Source: CATQHB01 sp965262595
GTDB taxonomy: Bacteria > Chloroflexota > Dehalococcoidia > Lucifugimonadales > UBA3495
Assembly (NCBI GenBank): GCA_965262595.1
Contig: OZ253548.1
Span: 930,001-994,000 of the forward strand
DNA length: 64,000 nucleotides
Reading direction: 5' to 3'
In this document: one piece after another, positions 7,253 through 16,711 of the stretch
Numbering within the stretch: position 1 is the first letter of the stretch
Layout of the letters: every line of letters starts with the position of its first letter
The notes under the pieces: generated by a model
Seen by the model: the letters and a program-made list of their open reading frames with translations, nothing else
Databases searched by the model: none
What the model was told of the DNA's origin: nothing
Position numbers and translations under genes: made by a program

Positions 7253-10200
7253 CTAGCTTTCCGCCGGCTTCAAGTAGTCGTCGATCTGCTGTACGCTGTA
7301 ATTCCCCCGCGCCATAAGCAGGCTTTCCACCGCTGCCCGCGCCGTGTCCAGCGACGTAAAGCAGGGAATGCGCCGTTCCACTGCCGCCCGGCGGATGTAG
7401 AAGCCGTCCCGCAACACCGAGGTATCCCCGGAAAGAGTATTGATTACCGCTCCTACGGTGTCATCATTAATCACGTCCAGAACATTGGGGTGGCCTTCGC
7501 TTAACCGCTTGGTGATCATGGTAACGGGCATTCCCGTAGCCGCTATCATCGCCGCCGTTCCCTCGGTGGCATACAAGGGGCACTTGGCTTCCAGCAGCTC
7601 CCTAATTAACACCAGGGACTCGGCCTTGTGCGGGTCGGCAATACTCAACAGGACGCCGCAGCCCGGCTTCAGGTTCAGGTTAGCCGCCAGCAGGGCCTTG
7701 GAAAGGGCATTGGGAAAGTCCCAGTCAATTCCCATCACTTCCCCGGTGGACTTCATCTCCGGCCCCAGATACGAATCTACGCCAACCAGCTTGGACATGG
7801 AAAAAACCGGAGCTTTTATGCCAACCAGTTTCTGCCGCGGCCAGAGTCCACCGGGATAGCCCATCTGGGCCAGAGTTTGACCCAGCATGACCCGGGTTGC
7901 CAAACTGGCTACCGGAACGCTGGTAACTTTAGAAATAAATGGAATGGTGCGGCTGCCTCGTGGATTAACCTCGATGATGTAAACCGTGGTGGCGGCCAAT
8001 TCCTCGGAGGGCGCGTGGGGGCTGCGGTAGGCGCTGCCTCCCAGAATGACAAACTGGATGTTCATCAGGCCCCGAATCCCCATGGCCAACCCGATTCGGG
8101 TGGTGTATTCAACGATGGTATCCACTTCTTTTTCGGTCAAGTTCAGGCCGGGGTAGATTGCCATAGAGTCGCCGCTATGTACCCCGGCCCGCTCAATATG
8201 CTCCATAATGCCGGGGATCAACACCTGCTCACCGTCGCAAATGGCGTCAACCTCGCATTCCTTGCCTTCCATGTAATGGTCAACCAGTACTCGCTTGTCC
8301 GGGGCCACTTCCGTCGCTACGGTCAAATATCGGACCAGCTCTGATGCGTTTTGGACAATCTCCATTGCCCGGCCGCCCAGCACATAACTGGGACGTACCA
8401 CCACCGGATACTCAATGTTCTGGGCCACCTGCAAGGCTTCCGACACCGATGTCACCGACGCTCCCGGCGGCTGGGGAATGCCCAAACGGGACAGGAACTC
8501 TTCAAACTTTTGACGGTCGGAGGCTACGTCTATCGTCTCGGCGCTGGAACCCAGAATCGGCAGCCCGGCGCGGGCCAAAGACTGGGACAGGTTTATCGCG
8601 GTCTGCCCTCCGAACTGCACTACCGAAGGCGGCGGCCGGTCATCAATAGTTTCGTTCTCAATAACATCCCGGACCGCCTCATCATCCAGTGGTTCAAAGT
8701 AAAGACGGTCGCTGGTATCAAAATCGGTGGAAACCGTTTCCGGGTTAGAGTTGATCATAATGCTGGATACACCGGCTTGGGACAAGGCCGAAGCGGCATG
8801 AACGCTGCAATAGTCAAACTCAATGCCTTGACCGATTCGAATCGGGCCGCTGCCGATAACCACCGCCTTGTCACCAGGCAGCGGTGGAGCCTCGTTTTCT
8901 TCCTCGTAAGTGCTGTAATAGTAGGGGGTGACCGCCTCAAACTCGGCAGCGCAGGTATCCACCATCTTATAGACCGGCCGCAAATTCCAACGCTGGCGCA
9001 AGTCCCGCACCTGCTCCGGGAGCATATCGGCCAAGGTGCCTACCTGCTGGTCGGCGAAGCCCAGCCGTTTGGCCCGGCGCAGCAGCTCCGGGGTCAGCGT
9101 TTCGGACAAAAGGCGACGCTCCATAGCTACAATCCGCTCCAGGGCGCTAACAAACCAGGGGTCAATAAAGGTCTCTCTCACCAACTCTTCCGGCGGCGTG
9201 TCCCGTCGCAATGCGGCCATCATGGCCCACAATCGTAAGTCATTGGGAGCCAGAAAATTTTGGGGCGCGCCGTCGGCTTCCCTTTCCCCGGCGAGCGGGC
9301 CTTCCCAAAGCAGTGTACGGTCGCCCAACTCCAAAGAGCGAACCGCCTTCTGCAAGGCAGCCTCAAAGGAACGGTCAATCGCCATTACTTCGCCGGTAGC
9401 TTTCATCTGTGTAGTTATCTGCCGGTCGCCGTGGGGAAACTTGTCGAAAGGCCAGCGGGGAATCTTGACCACGCAGTAATCCAGAGCCGGCTCGAAAGCG
9501 GCGCCGGTTTTGCCGGTAACTGCGTTGGGAATCTCGTCCAGACGCTTACCCACCGCAATCTTGGCGGATACCCGGGCAATCGGATAACCGGTAGCCTTGC
9601 TGGCCAGGGCGGAACTGCGGCTGACCCGAGGGTTAACCTCAATGACGTAATAGGGTGAATCCGCCTCCCATTGGGATTGAATCGCCTTTGCAACGTCGGG
9701 ATGAGGGCGCAAGGCTAACTGAATGTTGCAGCCTCCTTCAATTCCCAAGCCACGGATGATTTTTATGCTGGCGGTTCGCAGCATCTGATATTCTTTGTCG
9801 CTGAGGGTTTGACTGGGAGCCACGACGATGCTGTCGCCGGTATGCGAACCCATTGGGTCCAGGTTTTCCATGTTGCAAATGGTGATGCAGTTATCCGCAC
9901 CGTCTCTTATGACCTCGTACTCCACCTCCTTCCAGCCCACCAGCGAACGCTCCAGCAATATTTGGGAGATGGGACTGGAGGCCAGCCCGCTTCTGGCGAT
10001 GGCTTCAAACTCATCCCAGGTATTGGCGATACCGCCACCGGTGCCTCCCAGCGTATAGGCCGGACGCACCACCAGCGGCAGCCCCATTTCCATGCCAAAG
10101 GTCCGGGCATCCTCAATGCAGGAGACCGTCACGTTGGGCGGTTCCGGTTCGTCAATGCCGTGAAGAAAGTTGCGGAAATACTCCCGGTCTTCGGACTTAC

Positions 10201-10570
10201 GAATGGTCTCTAAAGGGGTACCCAGCAACCGGACGTTGTACCGGTCAAGAACTCCGGCGTCGGCCAGGGCAACGGCCAGGTTGAGTCCCGTTTGACCGCC
10301 CAAAGTAGGCAGAATTCCCTCGGGCTGCTCCCGTTGAATGATACGCTCAATCACCTCAACGGTCAGCGGTTCGATATAGACATGGTCGGCAATACCCTGG
10401 TCGGTCATAATCGTAGCCGGATTGGAATTAACCAGCACGGTGGAAATCCCTTCCTCCCGCAGGGCTTTGCAAGCCTGGGTGCCGGCATAGTCAAACTCGG
10501 CAGCCTGACCGATAACTATCGGCCCGGAACCGATTACCAGGACTTTTTTCAGTTGTTGTTCGCTGCTCAA
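7253..10570 (-). CDS. carB: Carbamoyl phosphate synthase, large subunit
   Basis: Makes carbamoyl phosphate from ammonia (delivered by CarA), bicarbonate and two ATP. At 1105 residues it has the expected duplicated architecture. The first ATP-grasp half begins KKVLVIGSGPIVIGQAAEFD; the second begins KAVVIGSGPIRIGQGIEFD near residue 565, followed by INSNPETVSTDFDTSD. The C-terminal MGS-like allosteric domain covers roughly the last 140 residues (GTAAMIAATGMPVTMITKRL). Each half has an EVNPR motif. The start appears to be TTG at 10570 with GAGGAGAAAAG upstream. It is the last gene of the pyr operon, separated from carA by an unknown gene. Biosynthesis of pyrimidines, and of arginine if that pathway exists. 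Confidence 0.97.
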   Translation of the reverse strand: MSSEQQLKKVLVIGSGPIVIGQAAEFDYAGTQACKALREEGISTVLVNSNPATIMTDQGIADHVYIEPLTVEVIERIIQREQPEGILPTLGGQTGLNLAVALADAGVLDRYNVRLLGTPLETIRKSEDREYFRNFLHGIDEPEPPNVTVSCIEDARTFGMEMGLPLVVRPAYTLGGTGGGIANTWDEFEAIARSGLASSPISQILLERSLVGWKEVEYEVIRDGADNCITICNMENLDPMGSHTGDSIVVAPSQTLSDKEYQMLRTASIKIIRGLGIEGGCNIQLALRPHPDVAKAIQSQWEADSPYYVIEVNPRVSRSSALASKATGYPIARVSAKIAVGKRLDEIPNAVTGKTGAAFEPALDYCVVKIPRWPFDKFPHGDRQITTQMKATGEVMAIDRSFEAALQKAVRSLELGDRTLLWEGPLAGEREADGAPQNFLAPNDLRLWAMMAALRRDTPPEELVRETFIDPWFVSALERIVAMERRLLSETLTPELLRRAKRLGFADQQVGTLADMLPEQVRDLRQRWNLRPVYKMVDTCAAEFEAVTPYYYSTYEEENEAPPLPGDKAVVIGSGPIRIGQGIEFDYCSVHAASALSQAGVSSIMINSNPETVSTDFDTSDRLYFEPLDDEAVRDVIENETIDDRPPPSVVQFGGQTAINLSQSLARAGLPILGSSAETIDVASDRQKFEEFLSRLGIPQPPGASVTSVSEALQVAQNIEYPVVVRPSYVLGGRAMEIVQNASELVRYLTVATEVAPDKRVLVDHYMEGKECEVDAICDGEQVLIPGIMEHIERAGVHSGDSMAIYPGLNLTEKEVDTIVEYTTRIGLAMGIRGLMNIQFVILGGSAYRSPHAPSEELAATTVYIIEVNPRGSRTIPFISKVTSVPVASLATRVMLGQTLAQMGYPGGLWPRQKLVGIKAPVFSMSKLVGVDSYLGPEMKSTGEVMGIDWDFPNALSKALLAANLNLKPGCGVLLSIADPHKAESLVLIRELLEAKCPLYATEGTAAMIAATGMPVTMITKRLSEGHPNVLDVINDDTVGAVINTLSGDTSVLRDGFYIRRAAVERRIPCFTSLDTARAAVESLLMARGNYSVQQIDDYLKPAES

Positions 10571-10776
10571 GCTAGTGTTCTTTTCTCCTCAGTTTTGCCG
10601 ATCGGTACGTTCGCCAAGGGCGCGGCCACAACGGCTCATATTGATTGATTATTTGGGTCTTTAGGTGGCCTCTGCCTGCGACGCCGATGACGCTTGGTTC
10701 CCGGTATTTGGTAAGGCCCGCCGGGCCGGATAAACCCGGAAGGCCCTTTGCCCATTTTTCGGTCTTCCCGGTTTCC

Positions 10777-11196
10777 CTAGAAGGTGGGCAAGCGTCCGGG
10801 AAGTTCCATCAGTCCCCGATCGTGCAGGGTATTGAGCATTTGGTAGATAAACGAGCCGAAATAGGCGCCGTCCCAGTCAAATTTGCTCATTCCGGGGAAA
10901 TCCTGCTCGTGGCGGGGCGGGACTCGGAAATTGACCGAGTTGCTGCCGGTCTTCTCCACTTCAACACAGCCCACCGGCTCCTCAAAAACTTGATTAGTGA
11001 GCAAATCCACCAGCTTGACTGAAAGGTCCCACCGGCTGCCCAACTGGGCCCGTCTGACCGAGGCAAGTTGATAGCCGTGATTGTTAAGGGTAAAGCCGGG
11101 GACTACCTGGTCCAGCAACCCCAGCATATTGGACAAACTTATAGGAAGGTCGGACTCGACCCCCTGTTTCAACAGGACCATAGAAAAAGCCGTCAT
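10777..11196 (-). CDS. Unknown protein encoded between carA and carB
   Basis: A 139-residue protein that I do not recognise. It is real by position and signals: a GGAGG ribosome binding site lies 7 bases before its ATG, and it reads in the same direction between carA and carB of the pyr operon. It is soluble, without a signal peptide or membrane segment. The N-terminal half (ISLSNMLGLLDQVVPGFTLN) is hydrophobic and helical in character; the C-terminal half has aromatic residues (KFDWDGAYFGSFIYQMLNTL). There is one cysteine, so no metal site is obvious. A role in pyrimidine metabolism is suggested only by context. Confidence 0.65.
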   Translation of the reverse strand: MTAFSMVLLKQGVESDLPISLSNMLGLLDQVVPGFTLNNHGYQLASVRRAQLGSRWDLSVKLVDLLTNQVFEEPVGCVEVEKTGSNSVNFRVPPRHEQDFPGMSKFDWDGAYFGSFIYQMLNTLHDRGLMELPGRLPTF

Positions 11197-11407
11197 CTGA
11201 AACCTCCAATCAGGACAATAAAGATTAAAATACTACCCAGGACTTCGGGCCGAAATTTTATGTGCCGCTCTAAAATCTCCGGCCCACGCACCGACGAATA
11301 AAACCGAATGCCGTCCAGCAATCACCTCCTTTCCACACCACACACCATGCGGGACTTCCTGCCATCCACAAACAAATAAATTGTTCGTGTTGCTTGCTAA
11401 CTAAAGT
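11197..11407. other. Spacer between carA and the unknown gene
   Basis: About 210 bases between genes of one operon. On the minus strand it contains AAAGGAGGTGAT near 11325, a strong ribosome-binding-like sequence, followed by a 31-codon open frame starting at the GTG within it. That frame has no recognisable product, so no gene is called. Confidence 0.35.
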
Positions 11408-12571
11408 CTAGGCGCTGAAATCTTTCACCATCGCCAAGAATTCGTCGAAAATATACTCGTTGTCCCGGGGGCCGGGTGACGCCTCAGAGTGGTATTGGAT
11501 GGTAAACAGGGGCATATTCCGGTGACGCAAGCCCTCAACAGTACCATCATTGAGGTTGACGCTGGATACCTCCAGGTCTGCGGGGAGCGTATCCGGGTCA
11601 ACTGCAAAGCCATGATTCTGGGCAGTTATGTAAACTCGTCCGGTGTTGAGATCTTTCACCGGGTGGTTTCCCCCCCGGTGTCCGAATTTCAACTTGAAAG
11701 TGTTGGCTCCCAGGGCGCGGGCGACTAGCTGGTGGCCCAGGCAAATGCCCATAACCGGCACCCGACCCAATATCTGCCGAACATTCGTTACCGCGTAGTC
11801 CAGCAACCGGGGGTCGCCGGGGCCAGGGGAAATCAGGATACCCGAAGGCTTCAAAGCCAACATTTCCTCGGCGCCGGTGTCGGCCGGGACGGCGATAACT
11901 TCGCAACCCCGTTCCCTAAGCAGCCTTAGAATGTTGTATTTCAGCCCGACGTCCGTAACCAAGATGCGCCGGCGACCCTCCCCGGGTTCTTCGCCGGAGG
12001 GAAACTGCTGTAGGCTGGAAAATTCCGGGCCGAAGGGTTCCACGCCGTTGACGCCCCAACGGTAGCCCTGGTCAGCGGTAACCGTGCGCACCAGGTCCTG
12101 GTCGTCGTAGCGGGGCAATTGAGCCAATCGGACTAACGCGGATTCAGGATTTTCGTTGGTAATCAGACCCATCATTACGCCCTGGTCTCGGAGACGGCGA
12201 GTTATGGCCCGGGTATCCACGCCGCTAATGCCCGGGATACCCTGGGAGCGCAGGAATTCGTCCAGAGTGCGATCGCTTCGGCCGTGGCTGGGACGGTCGC
12301 AATGTTCCCGGGTTATCAACCCGGCGACTCGTATCTGGCGGGATTCAAAGTCCTGGGGGTTGATGCCGTAGTTGCCTACCAAAGGGTAGGTAAGCGTTAC
12401 CAACTGACCGGCATAGGACGGGTCGGTCAGCACCTCCTGGTAACCGGTCATGCTGGTGTTGAATACAACCTCTCCGTGACCGGCTATATCCGCTCCAAAG
12501 GACTCGCCGCGGTGTACCGAACCGTCTTCCAACACCAAGTATGCCGTAGGGGCAGTCCCCCTAGTCGCCAT
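11408..12571 (-). CDS. carA: Carbamoyl phosphate synthase, small (glutaminase) subunit
   Basis: Hydrolyses glutamine and channels ammonia to CarB. The N-terminal CPSase domain (LVLEDGSVHRGESFGA, VVFNTSMTGYQEVLTDPSYA) is followed by a class I glutamine amidotransferase domain. That domain carries the nucleophile Cys in GICLGHQL and the His-Glu pair in QYHSEASPGP. About 387 residues, normal for the family. I place the start at the ATG at 12571; an in-frame TTG at 12577 is possible and has comparable spacing from a GAGG. Follows pyrC in the operon. Confidence 0.96.
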   Translation of the reverse strand: MATRGTAPTAYLVLEDGSVHRGESFGADIAGHGEVVFNTSMTGYQEVLTDPSYAGQLVTLTYPLVGNYGINPQDFESRQIRVAGLITREHCDRPSHGRSDRTLDEFLRSQGIPGISGVDTRAITRRLRDQGVMMGLITNENPESALVRLAQLPRYDDQDLVRTVTADQGYRWGVNGVEPFGPEFSSLQQFPSGEEPGEGRRRILVTDVGLKYNILRLLRERGCEVIAVPADTGAEEMLALKPSGILISPGPGDPRLLDYAVTNVRQILGRVPVMGICLGHQLVARALGANTFKLKFGHRGGNHPVKDLNTGRVYITAQNHGFAVDPDTLPADLEVSSVNLNDGTVEGLRHRNMPLFTIQYHSEASPGPRDNEYIFDEFLAMVKDFSA

Positions 12572-12679
12572 TGTCAAAACAATTAACCTCGTTCGCCGCT
12601 AGTGTCCCCATATCACCCAAACTTTTCCTACCGCACCAAACTTTATTGCCGGTCAGAGGCAATTTGGTCCGTCCCCGGT

Positions 12680-14047
12680 CTAATAGACCAGCTCCTCAAA
12701 CACCGGTTTGCCATCGACTAAAGTGGTTACTACCCGGCCTTTCAGCGTAGTACCCTCCAATGGCGTATTTTTGCCCTTGGAGGCAAACTCCCTGGTATCT
12801 ACGATCCATTCCAATGACGGGTCGAAGATCACCAGGTCCGCCGGGGTGCCGGCGTGGAGAGTGGCAAGTCCCTCAAAGGCCGGGCCCAAGACTCGCGCCG
12901 GGCCGACGGTCAGCCGGTCAACCATAGTGCTCAAGGAAATCCGGCCCCGATGCACTAAACCCATTAGAGAGCCAAGGGCGGTTTCAAAGACGCTGATGCC
13001 AAATGCGGCATCCTGGTACGTAACCTGCTTGCTGGCGAGCTCATGGGGCGCGTGGTCGGTGGCGATGCAATCAATAACACCCTCGGCCAGACCCGCCACC
13101 AGCGCATCCACATCCTGCTGACGGCGCAGGGGAGGGTAAACCTTGGAGGAAGTATCATAGCTAAACGCTCCGGCGGTATCGTTCGGGCCGGAGATTCCCC
13201 GATTGCCCAGCGCCCACTCATCGGTGATGGAAAGGTGATGGGGACAGACCTCGGTGGTAACCGAAACTCCTCGTTCCCTCGCCTGGCGAACCAAAGCCAC
13301 CGAACCGGCCGTGCTCAGGTGTGCCAGGTGCAGCCACCCGCCGGTCAGTTCGGCCAGAGCCAGGTCGCGGGCAATCATCGCTTCCTCCGCTGCTGCCGGA
13401 ATGCCGGCCAGCCCCAACCGGGTAGCAACCCAGCCCTCCGCCATCACACCACCGGGGCAAAGGGAGTGTTCCTGGCAATGATTGCTGACCGGCATACCCA
13501 AGTCCAGGGTATAAGTCAGGGCCAGGCGCATGATGTTGGGGTCATATACCGGGTCTCCATCGTCACTGTAGGCCACCACACCTGCGGCGGCCAGCTCCTC
13601 CATTTCGGCTAATTCTTTGCCTAGACGCCCCTTGGTAACGCACCCGATGGGAAAAACCCGTACCACTCCTTCGGCGCGGGCGCGCTGCTTTACCAGCTCC
13701 ACCGTCGCCTCATTGTCGATAGGTGGATTGGTATTTGGCATACAGCAGATTGACGTGAATCCGCCGCGCGCCGCCGCCCGGGTGCCGGTGGCAATGGTCT
13801 CTTTATACTCGAAACCCGGCTCCCTCAAGTGGCAATGCAGGTCGATAAAACCCGGGGCGGCCACCAATCCGACCGCCGGTATTACCCGGCAGTCTTCGGG
13901 GATTTCCTCGGCGGAAAGACGGGGTCCGGCGGAGACTATTTTTCCGTCCCCAATCAGTATGTCCCCAACAATGTCCATTCCCCGACCGGGGTCAACAATG
14001 CGGGGCCCCTGAATCAGTATCACTCGAGAATCGGTGTCAGCAGCCAC
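12680..14047 (-). CDS. pyrC: Dihydroorotase (class I)
   Basis: A zinc amidohydrolase that closes carbamoyl-aspartate to dihydroorotate. Of the metal ligands, DLHCHLREPG gives the HxH pair, SNHCQE a later His, and ATDHAPH the essential Asp and His. SICCMPNTNPP is the substrate-binding segment. 455 residues, typical of class I bacterial enzymes, which often associate with aspartate carbamoyltransferase; the pyrB gene is directly upstream. The start is GTG at 14047. Confidence 0.96.
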   Translation of the reverse strand: MAADTDSRVILIQGPRIVDPGRGMDIVGDILIGDGKIVSAGPRLSAEEIPEDCRVIPAVGLVAAPGFIDLHCHLREPGFEYKETIATGTRAAARGGFTSICCMPNTNPPIDNEATVELVKQRARAEGVVRVFPIGCVTKGRLGKELAEMEELAAAGVVAYSDDGDPVYDPNIMRLALTYTLDLGMPVSNHCQEHSLCPGGVMAEGWVATRLGLAGIPAAAEEAMIARDLALAELTGGWLHLAHLSTAGSVALVRQARERGVSVTTEVCPHHLSITDEWALGNRGISGPNDTAGAFSYDTSSKVYPPLRRQQDVDALVAGLAEGVIDCIATDHAPHELASKQVTYQDAAFGISVFETALGSLMGLVHRGRISLSTMVDRLTVGPARVLGPAFEGLATLHAGTPADLVIFDPSLEWIVDTREFASKGKNTPLEGTTLKGRVVTTLVDGKPVFEELVY

Positions 14048-14175
14048 TATAACGTCTTTCCTATCTATCGTTTCTATCGTTTAGTTCTTGACCTTTCAGC
14101 TCAGGTAATTCGACCGTGCTGAAGCAGGGTTTCATTGGCCCGGAAATGGCGCTGGGACGCGGCCCTACCGCCCGG

Positions 14176-15264
14176 TTATGAATTGCTGTCGGTTAGGACC
14201 GATTCGCTTTCAGTCCACCCGGTGCAGAGCCGATAAAGAAGGGCCATTCGCACCGCCACGCCGTTGGTTACCTGTTCCTCAATAACCGAATGGCCACCGT
14301 GGGCGATATCCGTGCTCAACTCGATGCCTTCATTCATTGGCCCGGGGTGCATCACCAACACGTTGGGTTTGGCCCGAGCCAGCCGGGCCTCGGTTACCTG
14401 CCAGCGCCGGATGTACTCGCGCAGACTGGGCAAAAATCCGGCTTGCTGCCGCTCCGACTGCAAACGCAGCGCCATTACCACATCAGCGTCCTCAATCGCC
14501 CGGTCCAGGTCGGTATCAACATCAACCTGGGCAAAGGGGTGACCTTCCGACCGTTCGCCGCTGAAACTCAACAAATCCAAAGGCAGCAGCGTCGTCGGCC
14601 CGCAAAGCGTAACCCGGGCGCCCATTCTAGTCAGGCCCCAAAGGTCGGAGCGGGCTACCCGACTGTGCAGGACATCGCCAACGATGACCACTTTCGCTCC
14701 CTCCAAAACGCCCATCTTCTCTCGAATAGTGTGCAAGTCGAGGAGCGCCTGAGTCGGGTGAGCATGCAATCCATCGCCGGCATTGATTACGCAGACTTTA
14801 GGTAAATGGCGGGCCAGAAAGTAAGGAGCGCCGGAATGGGGATGCCGGATGACAATGACATCCACTCCCATCGCCTGGAGGGTCAATCCGGTGTTCAGCA
14901 GGGACTCTCCCTTTTCCACGCTGCTGCCGGAGGTGGACATATTGATTACGTCAGCGCTGAGCACTTTGCCCGCCTCCTCGAAGGAAATGCGGGTGCGGGT
15001 GCTGGACTCGTAAAACAGCGTAACAATGACGCGACCCCGCAAAGTGGGGACTTTCTTTATGTTCCGCCCAAGGACTTCTCCCATGGCTTTGGCGCCGTCC
15101 AGCACCGAATGAATTTCCCAGCGTGAAAAATCGTCCAAGTCCAGAACGTTCCGCCTGGATTTCCCAGCCAAAGGAAAGGGGGATGTCGCTGCCTCGCCTT
15201 CAATTCCCACAGCGTTCATATCCACTTCTCCCATTCCCCTTGAATCCGGAGCGGTCATCGCCAT
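14176..15264 (-). CDS. pyrB: Aspartate carbamoyltransferase catalytic subunit
   Basis: Condenses carbamoyl phosphate with aspartate. FYESSTRTRISFE is the carbamoyl-phosphate loop, HPHSGAPYFLA the 80s-type loop, HPTQALLDL the conserved binding motif, and VMHPGPMNEG the late motif. The N-terminus has about 35 extra residues before RNVLDLDDFSRWEI. The ATG at 15264 is kept because it overlaps the pyrR stop as TAATG, implying coupled translation. No pyrI regulatory subunit gene is present. Confidence 0.96.
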   Translation of the reverse strand: MAMTAPDSRGMGEVDMNAVGIEGEAATSPFPLAGKSRRNVLDLDDFSRWEIHSVLDGAKAMGEVLGRNIKKVPTLRGRVIVTLFYESSTRTRISFEEAGKVLSADVINMSTSGSSVEKGESLLNTGLTLQAMGVDVIVIRHPHSGAPYFLARHLPKVCVINAGDGLHAHPTQALLDLHTIREKMGVLEGAKVVIVGDVLHSRVARSDLWGLTRMGARVTLCGPTTLLPLDLLSFSGERSEGHPFAQVDVDTDLDRAIEDADVVMALRLQSERQQAGFLPSLREYIRRWQVTEARLARAKPNVLVMHPGPMNEGIELSTDIAHGGHSVIEEQVTNGVAVRMALLYRLCTGWTESESVLTDSNS

Positions 15265-15800
15265 TAGTCCTCCAGCCTGATAATGGCTACTTCGTCGCGC
15301 CCGTCGGTTTCCACCAGGCGGGCCCGAACCTGCTCATCCCGGCTGGTGGGGATATTCTTGCCCACGTAATCGGCTCGAATCGGCAACTCCCGGTGGCCCC
15401 GGTCCAGCAGGATAGCAAGCTGCACCTGGCAGGGACGCCCCAAGTCGTTGAGAGCATCCAGCGCCGCCCTCACGGTTCGGCCGGTGAACAATACGTCGTC
15501 CACCAGCACCACCTTCTTGCCCTGAATATCCACCGGAAAACGAGTGGGTTTGACTACCGGACTTGCCCGCCCCTGCAAATCGTCGCGGTACATGCTGATA
15601 TCCAGCTCTGCCAGCGGAGGCCGGATGCCCTCGAACCGCAGAATGTTCTCGCCCAGCCTCTGGGACAGGATTACGCCCCGAGTATGTATGCCCACCAGAA
15701 TCAGGTCGGATACGCCCCGGTTCCGCTCCAGTATTTCATGGGATACCCGGGCCAGAGCCCTTTGGATATCCGACTCATTCATTATCTGACGTTCTGCCAT
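15264..15800 (-). CDS. pyrR: PyrR: pyr mRNA-binding attenuation regulator / uracil phosphoribosyltransferase
   Basis: A 178-residue type I phosphoribosyltransferase fold protein. VVLVDDVLFTGRTVRAAL is the PRPP-binding motif, and the N-terminal LARVSHEILERNRGVSDLILVGIHTRG is characteristic of PyrR. With UMP bound, PyrR binds a hairpin in pyr leader RNA and favours termination. A matching hairpin and terminator stand upstream of this operon (16521-16640), so this protein very likely controls its own operon. Second gene of the operon. Confidence 0.95.
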   Translation of the reverse strand: MAERQIMNESDIQRALARVSHEILERNRGVSDLILVGIHTRGVILSQRLGENILRFEGIRPPLAELDISMYRDDLQGRASPVVKPTRFPVDIQGKKVVLVDDVLFTGRTVRAALDALNDLGRPCQVQLAILLDRGHRELPIRADYVGKNIPTSRDEQVRARLVETDGRDEVAIIRLED

Positions 15801-15895
15801 TTCGCTGCTATTTACAAACCCTTCGAGATTGGGTCAAAAGCCGAGCGCACACGGTTAGCCTATGTGTCTCGTCCCACCTCTCCATCGCCCACGGG

Positions 15896-16450
15896 CTAGG
15901 CGCTGGACCGGGTCATTGCATTAATGGTATCAACCAGTTTGGTCATGCCTTCTTCCAGCATAGCGCCAACCGTTGGATCCAGGAGTTCACCTTCCGGTCC
16001 GAACACGCTTTCCGCGTTTGGGACTAGCACCAGCGGCTTGGGGATTACCCAGCAGCCTTCACATTGCAGGCAATCGGACAGATGGAGGTGCATCCGGATT
16101 CCCCCGGACTTGCCCGGGGTGGCGCCCATGGCAAATACCACCTTGCCGGTCAGGGTATTGGGAGGCCGACAGGCCCACTCAATCGCATTCTTCAGAATCG
16201 CCGGCATGGAGTGATTAAATTCGGGAGCAGCGATGAGCAGGCCGTCGGCGCGTTGAATCGACTCCCGAAGCAGGCTGACCGCCTCCGGGTACTCACCGCC
16301 GTCCCGGTCTCCGTTAAACAGCGTTAGTTCAGCCAGACTGGCCTCCTCCACTTCCACGCCCTGCTCCTGTAGCAGTTGTATCGCCGGACGGGAAAGTTTG
16401 TGGTTCCAGGAACCCTGGCGCAGACTGCCTACAATGCTGACTATTCTCAT
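15896..16450 (-). CDS. NADPH-dependent FMN reductase family protein
   Basis: A 184-residue flavodoxin-like protein. IVSIVGSLRQGSWNHKL is the FMN phosphate-binding loop, DGLLIAAPEFNHSMPAILKNAIEW the isoalloxazine-contact region, and VFAMGATPGKSGG the third motif. The start at 16450 is chosen because GGGAG lies 7 bases upstream and the motif begins immediately; a longer frame upstream would run into the leader terminator. It is the first gene behind the PyrR attenuator. Flavin reductase or quinone reductase activity is plausible; a link to dihydroorotate oxidation is only inference. Confidence 0.88.
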   Translation of the reverse strand: MRIVSIVGSLRQGSWNHKLSRPAIQLLQEQGVEVEEASLAELTLFNGDRDGGEYPEAVSLLRESIQRADGLLIAAPEFNHSMPAILKNAIEWACRPPNTLTGKVVFAMGATPGKSGGIRMHLHLSDCLQCEGCWVIPKPLVLVPNAESVFGPEGELLDPTVGAMLEEGMTKLVDTINAMTRSSA

Positions 16451-16520
16451 AATTATCTCCCAAGGGCTGTACGATACTTTTCCCTTTCGTCGGCCCAAAC
16501 CGGACCGACCGGGAACTTCA

Positions 16521-16557
16521 GAAAATAAAATACCCCTTGCTTCGGCGGCAAGGGGTA
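16521..16557 (-). terminator. Attenuator terminator of the pyr leader
   Basis: On the minus strand TACCCCTTGC pairs perfectly with GCAAGGGGTA (stem 10 bp, 7-base loop, 16531-16557), followed by TTTTATTTTC. It lies about 70 bases before the first gene of the pyr operon and downstream of the PyrR-binding hairpin, the correct order for PyrR-controlled termination. Confidence 0.85.
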
Positions 16558-16618
16558 CAGCGCACAAAACAGTTCCGCGTCAAAAGACGGGAGACTTGTC
16601 ACGAACCGGGCACCGATA

Positions 16619-16645
16619 CTTTGCCAGCCTCACAGGACTGCTTAA
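16619..16645 (-). ncRNA. PyrR-binding hairpin of the pyr operon leader RNA
   Basis: The minus strand contains CAGTCCTGTGAGGCTG (16625-16640), which fits the PyrR recognition consensus ARUCCNGNGAGGYU. CAGTC pairs with GGCTG around loop CTGTGA. In Bacillus-type pyr leaders this hairpin is the anti-antiterminator: PyrR-UMP stabilises it and the downstream terminator forms. Here the terminator is about 70 bases downstream and pyrR itself is the second gene. A GC-rich imperfect hairpin (around 16648-16680) precedes it and may be part of the antiterminator. Confidence 0.87.
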
Positions 16646-16711
16646 AAGCCGGTCAGACCGCCACAGCGGACAGACCCAAGCCCAAGGTTATTCGGTTTTT
16701 TCTAACAAAAG

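Noticed and set aside
7628..8344. 238-codon open frame on the plus strand opposite carB
   Set aside because: Antisense shadow of a highly conserved gene, with no ribosome binding site or recognisable family.
7253..16567. Expected pyrD, pyrK or pyrE within the pyr operon
   Set aside because: All frames were checked; the only extra genes are the FMN reductase and an unknown protein, neither matching those enzymes.
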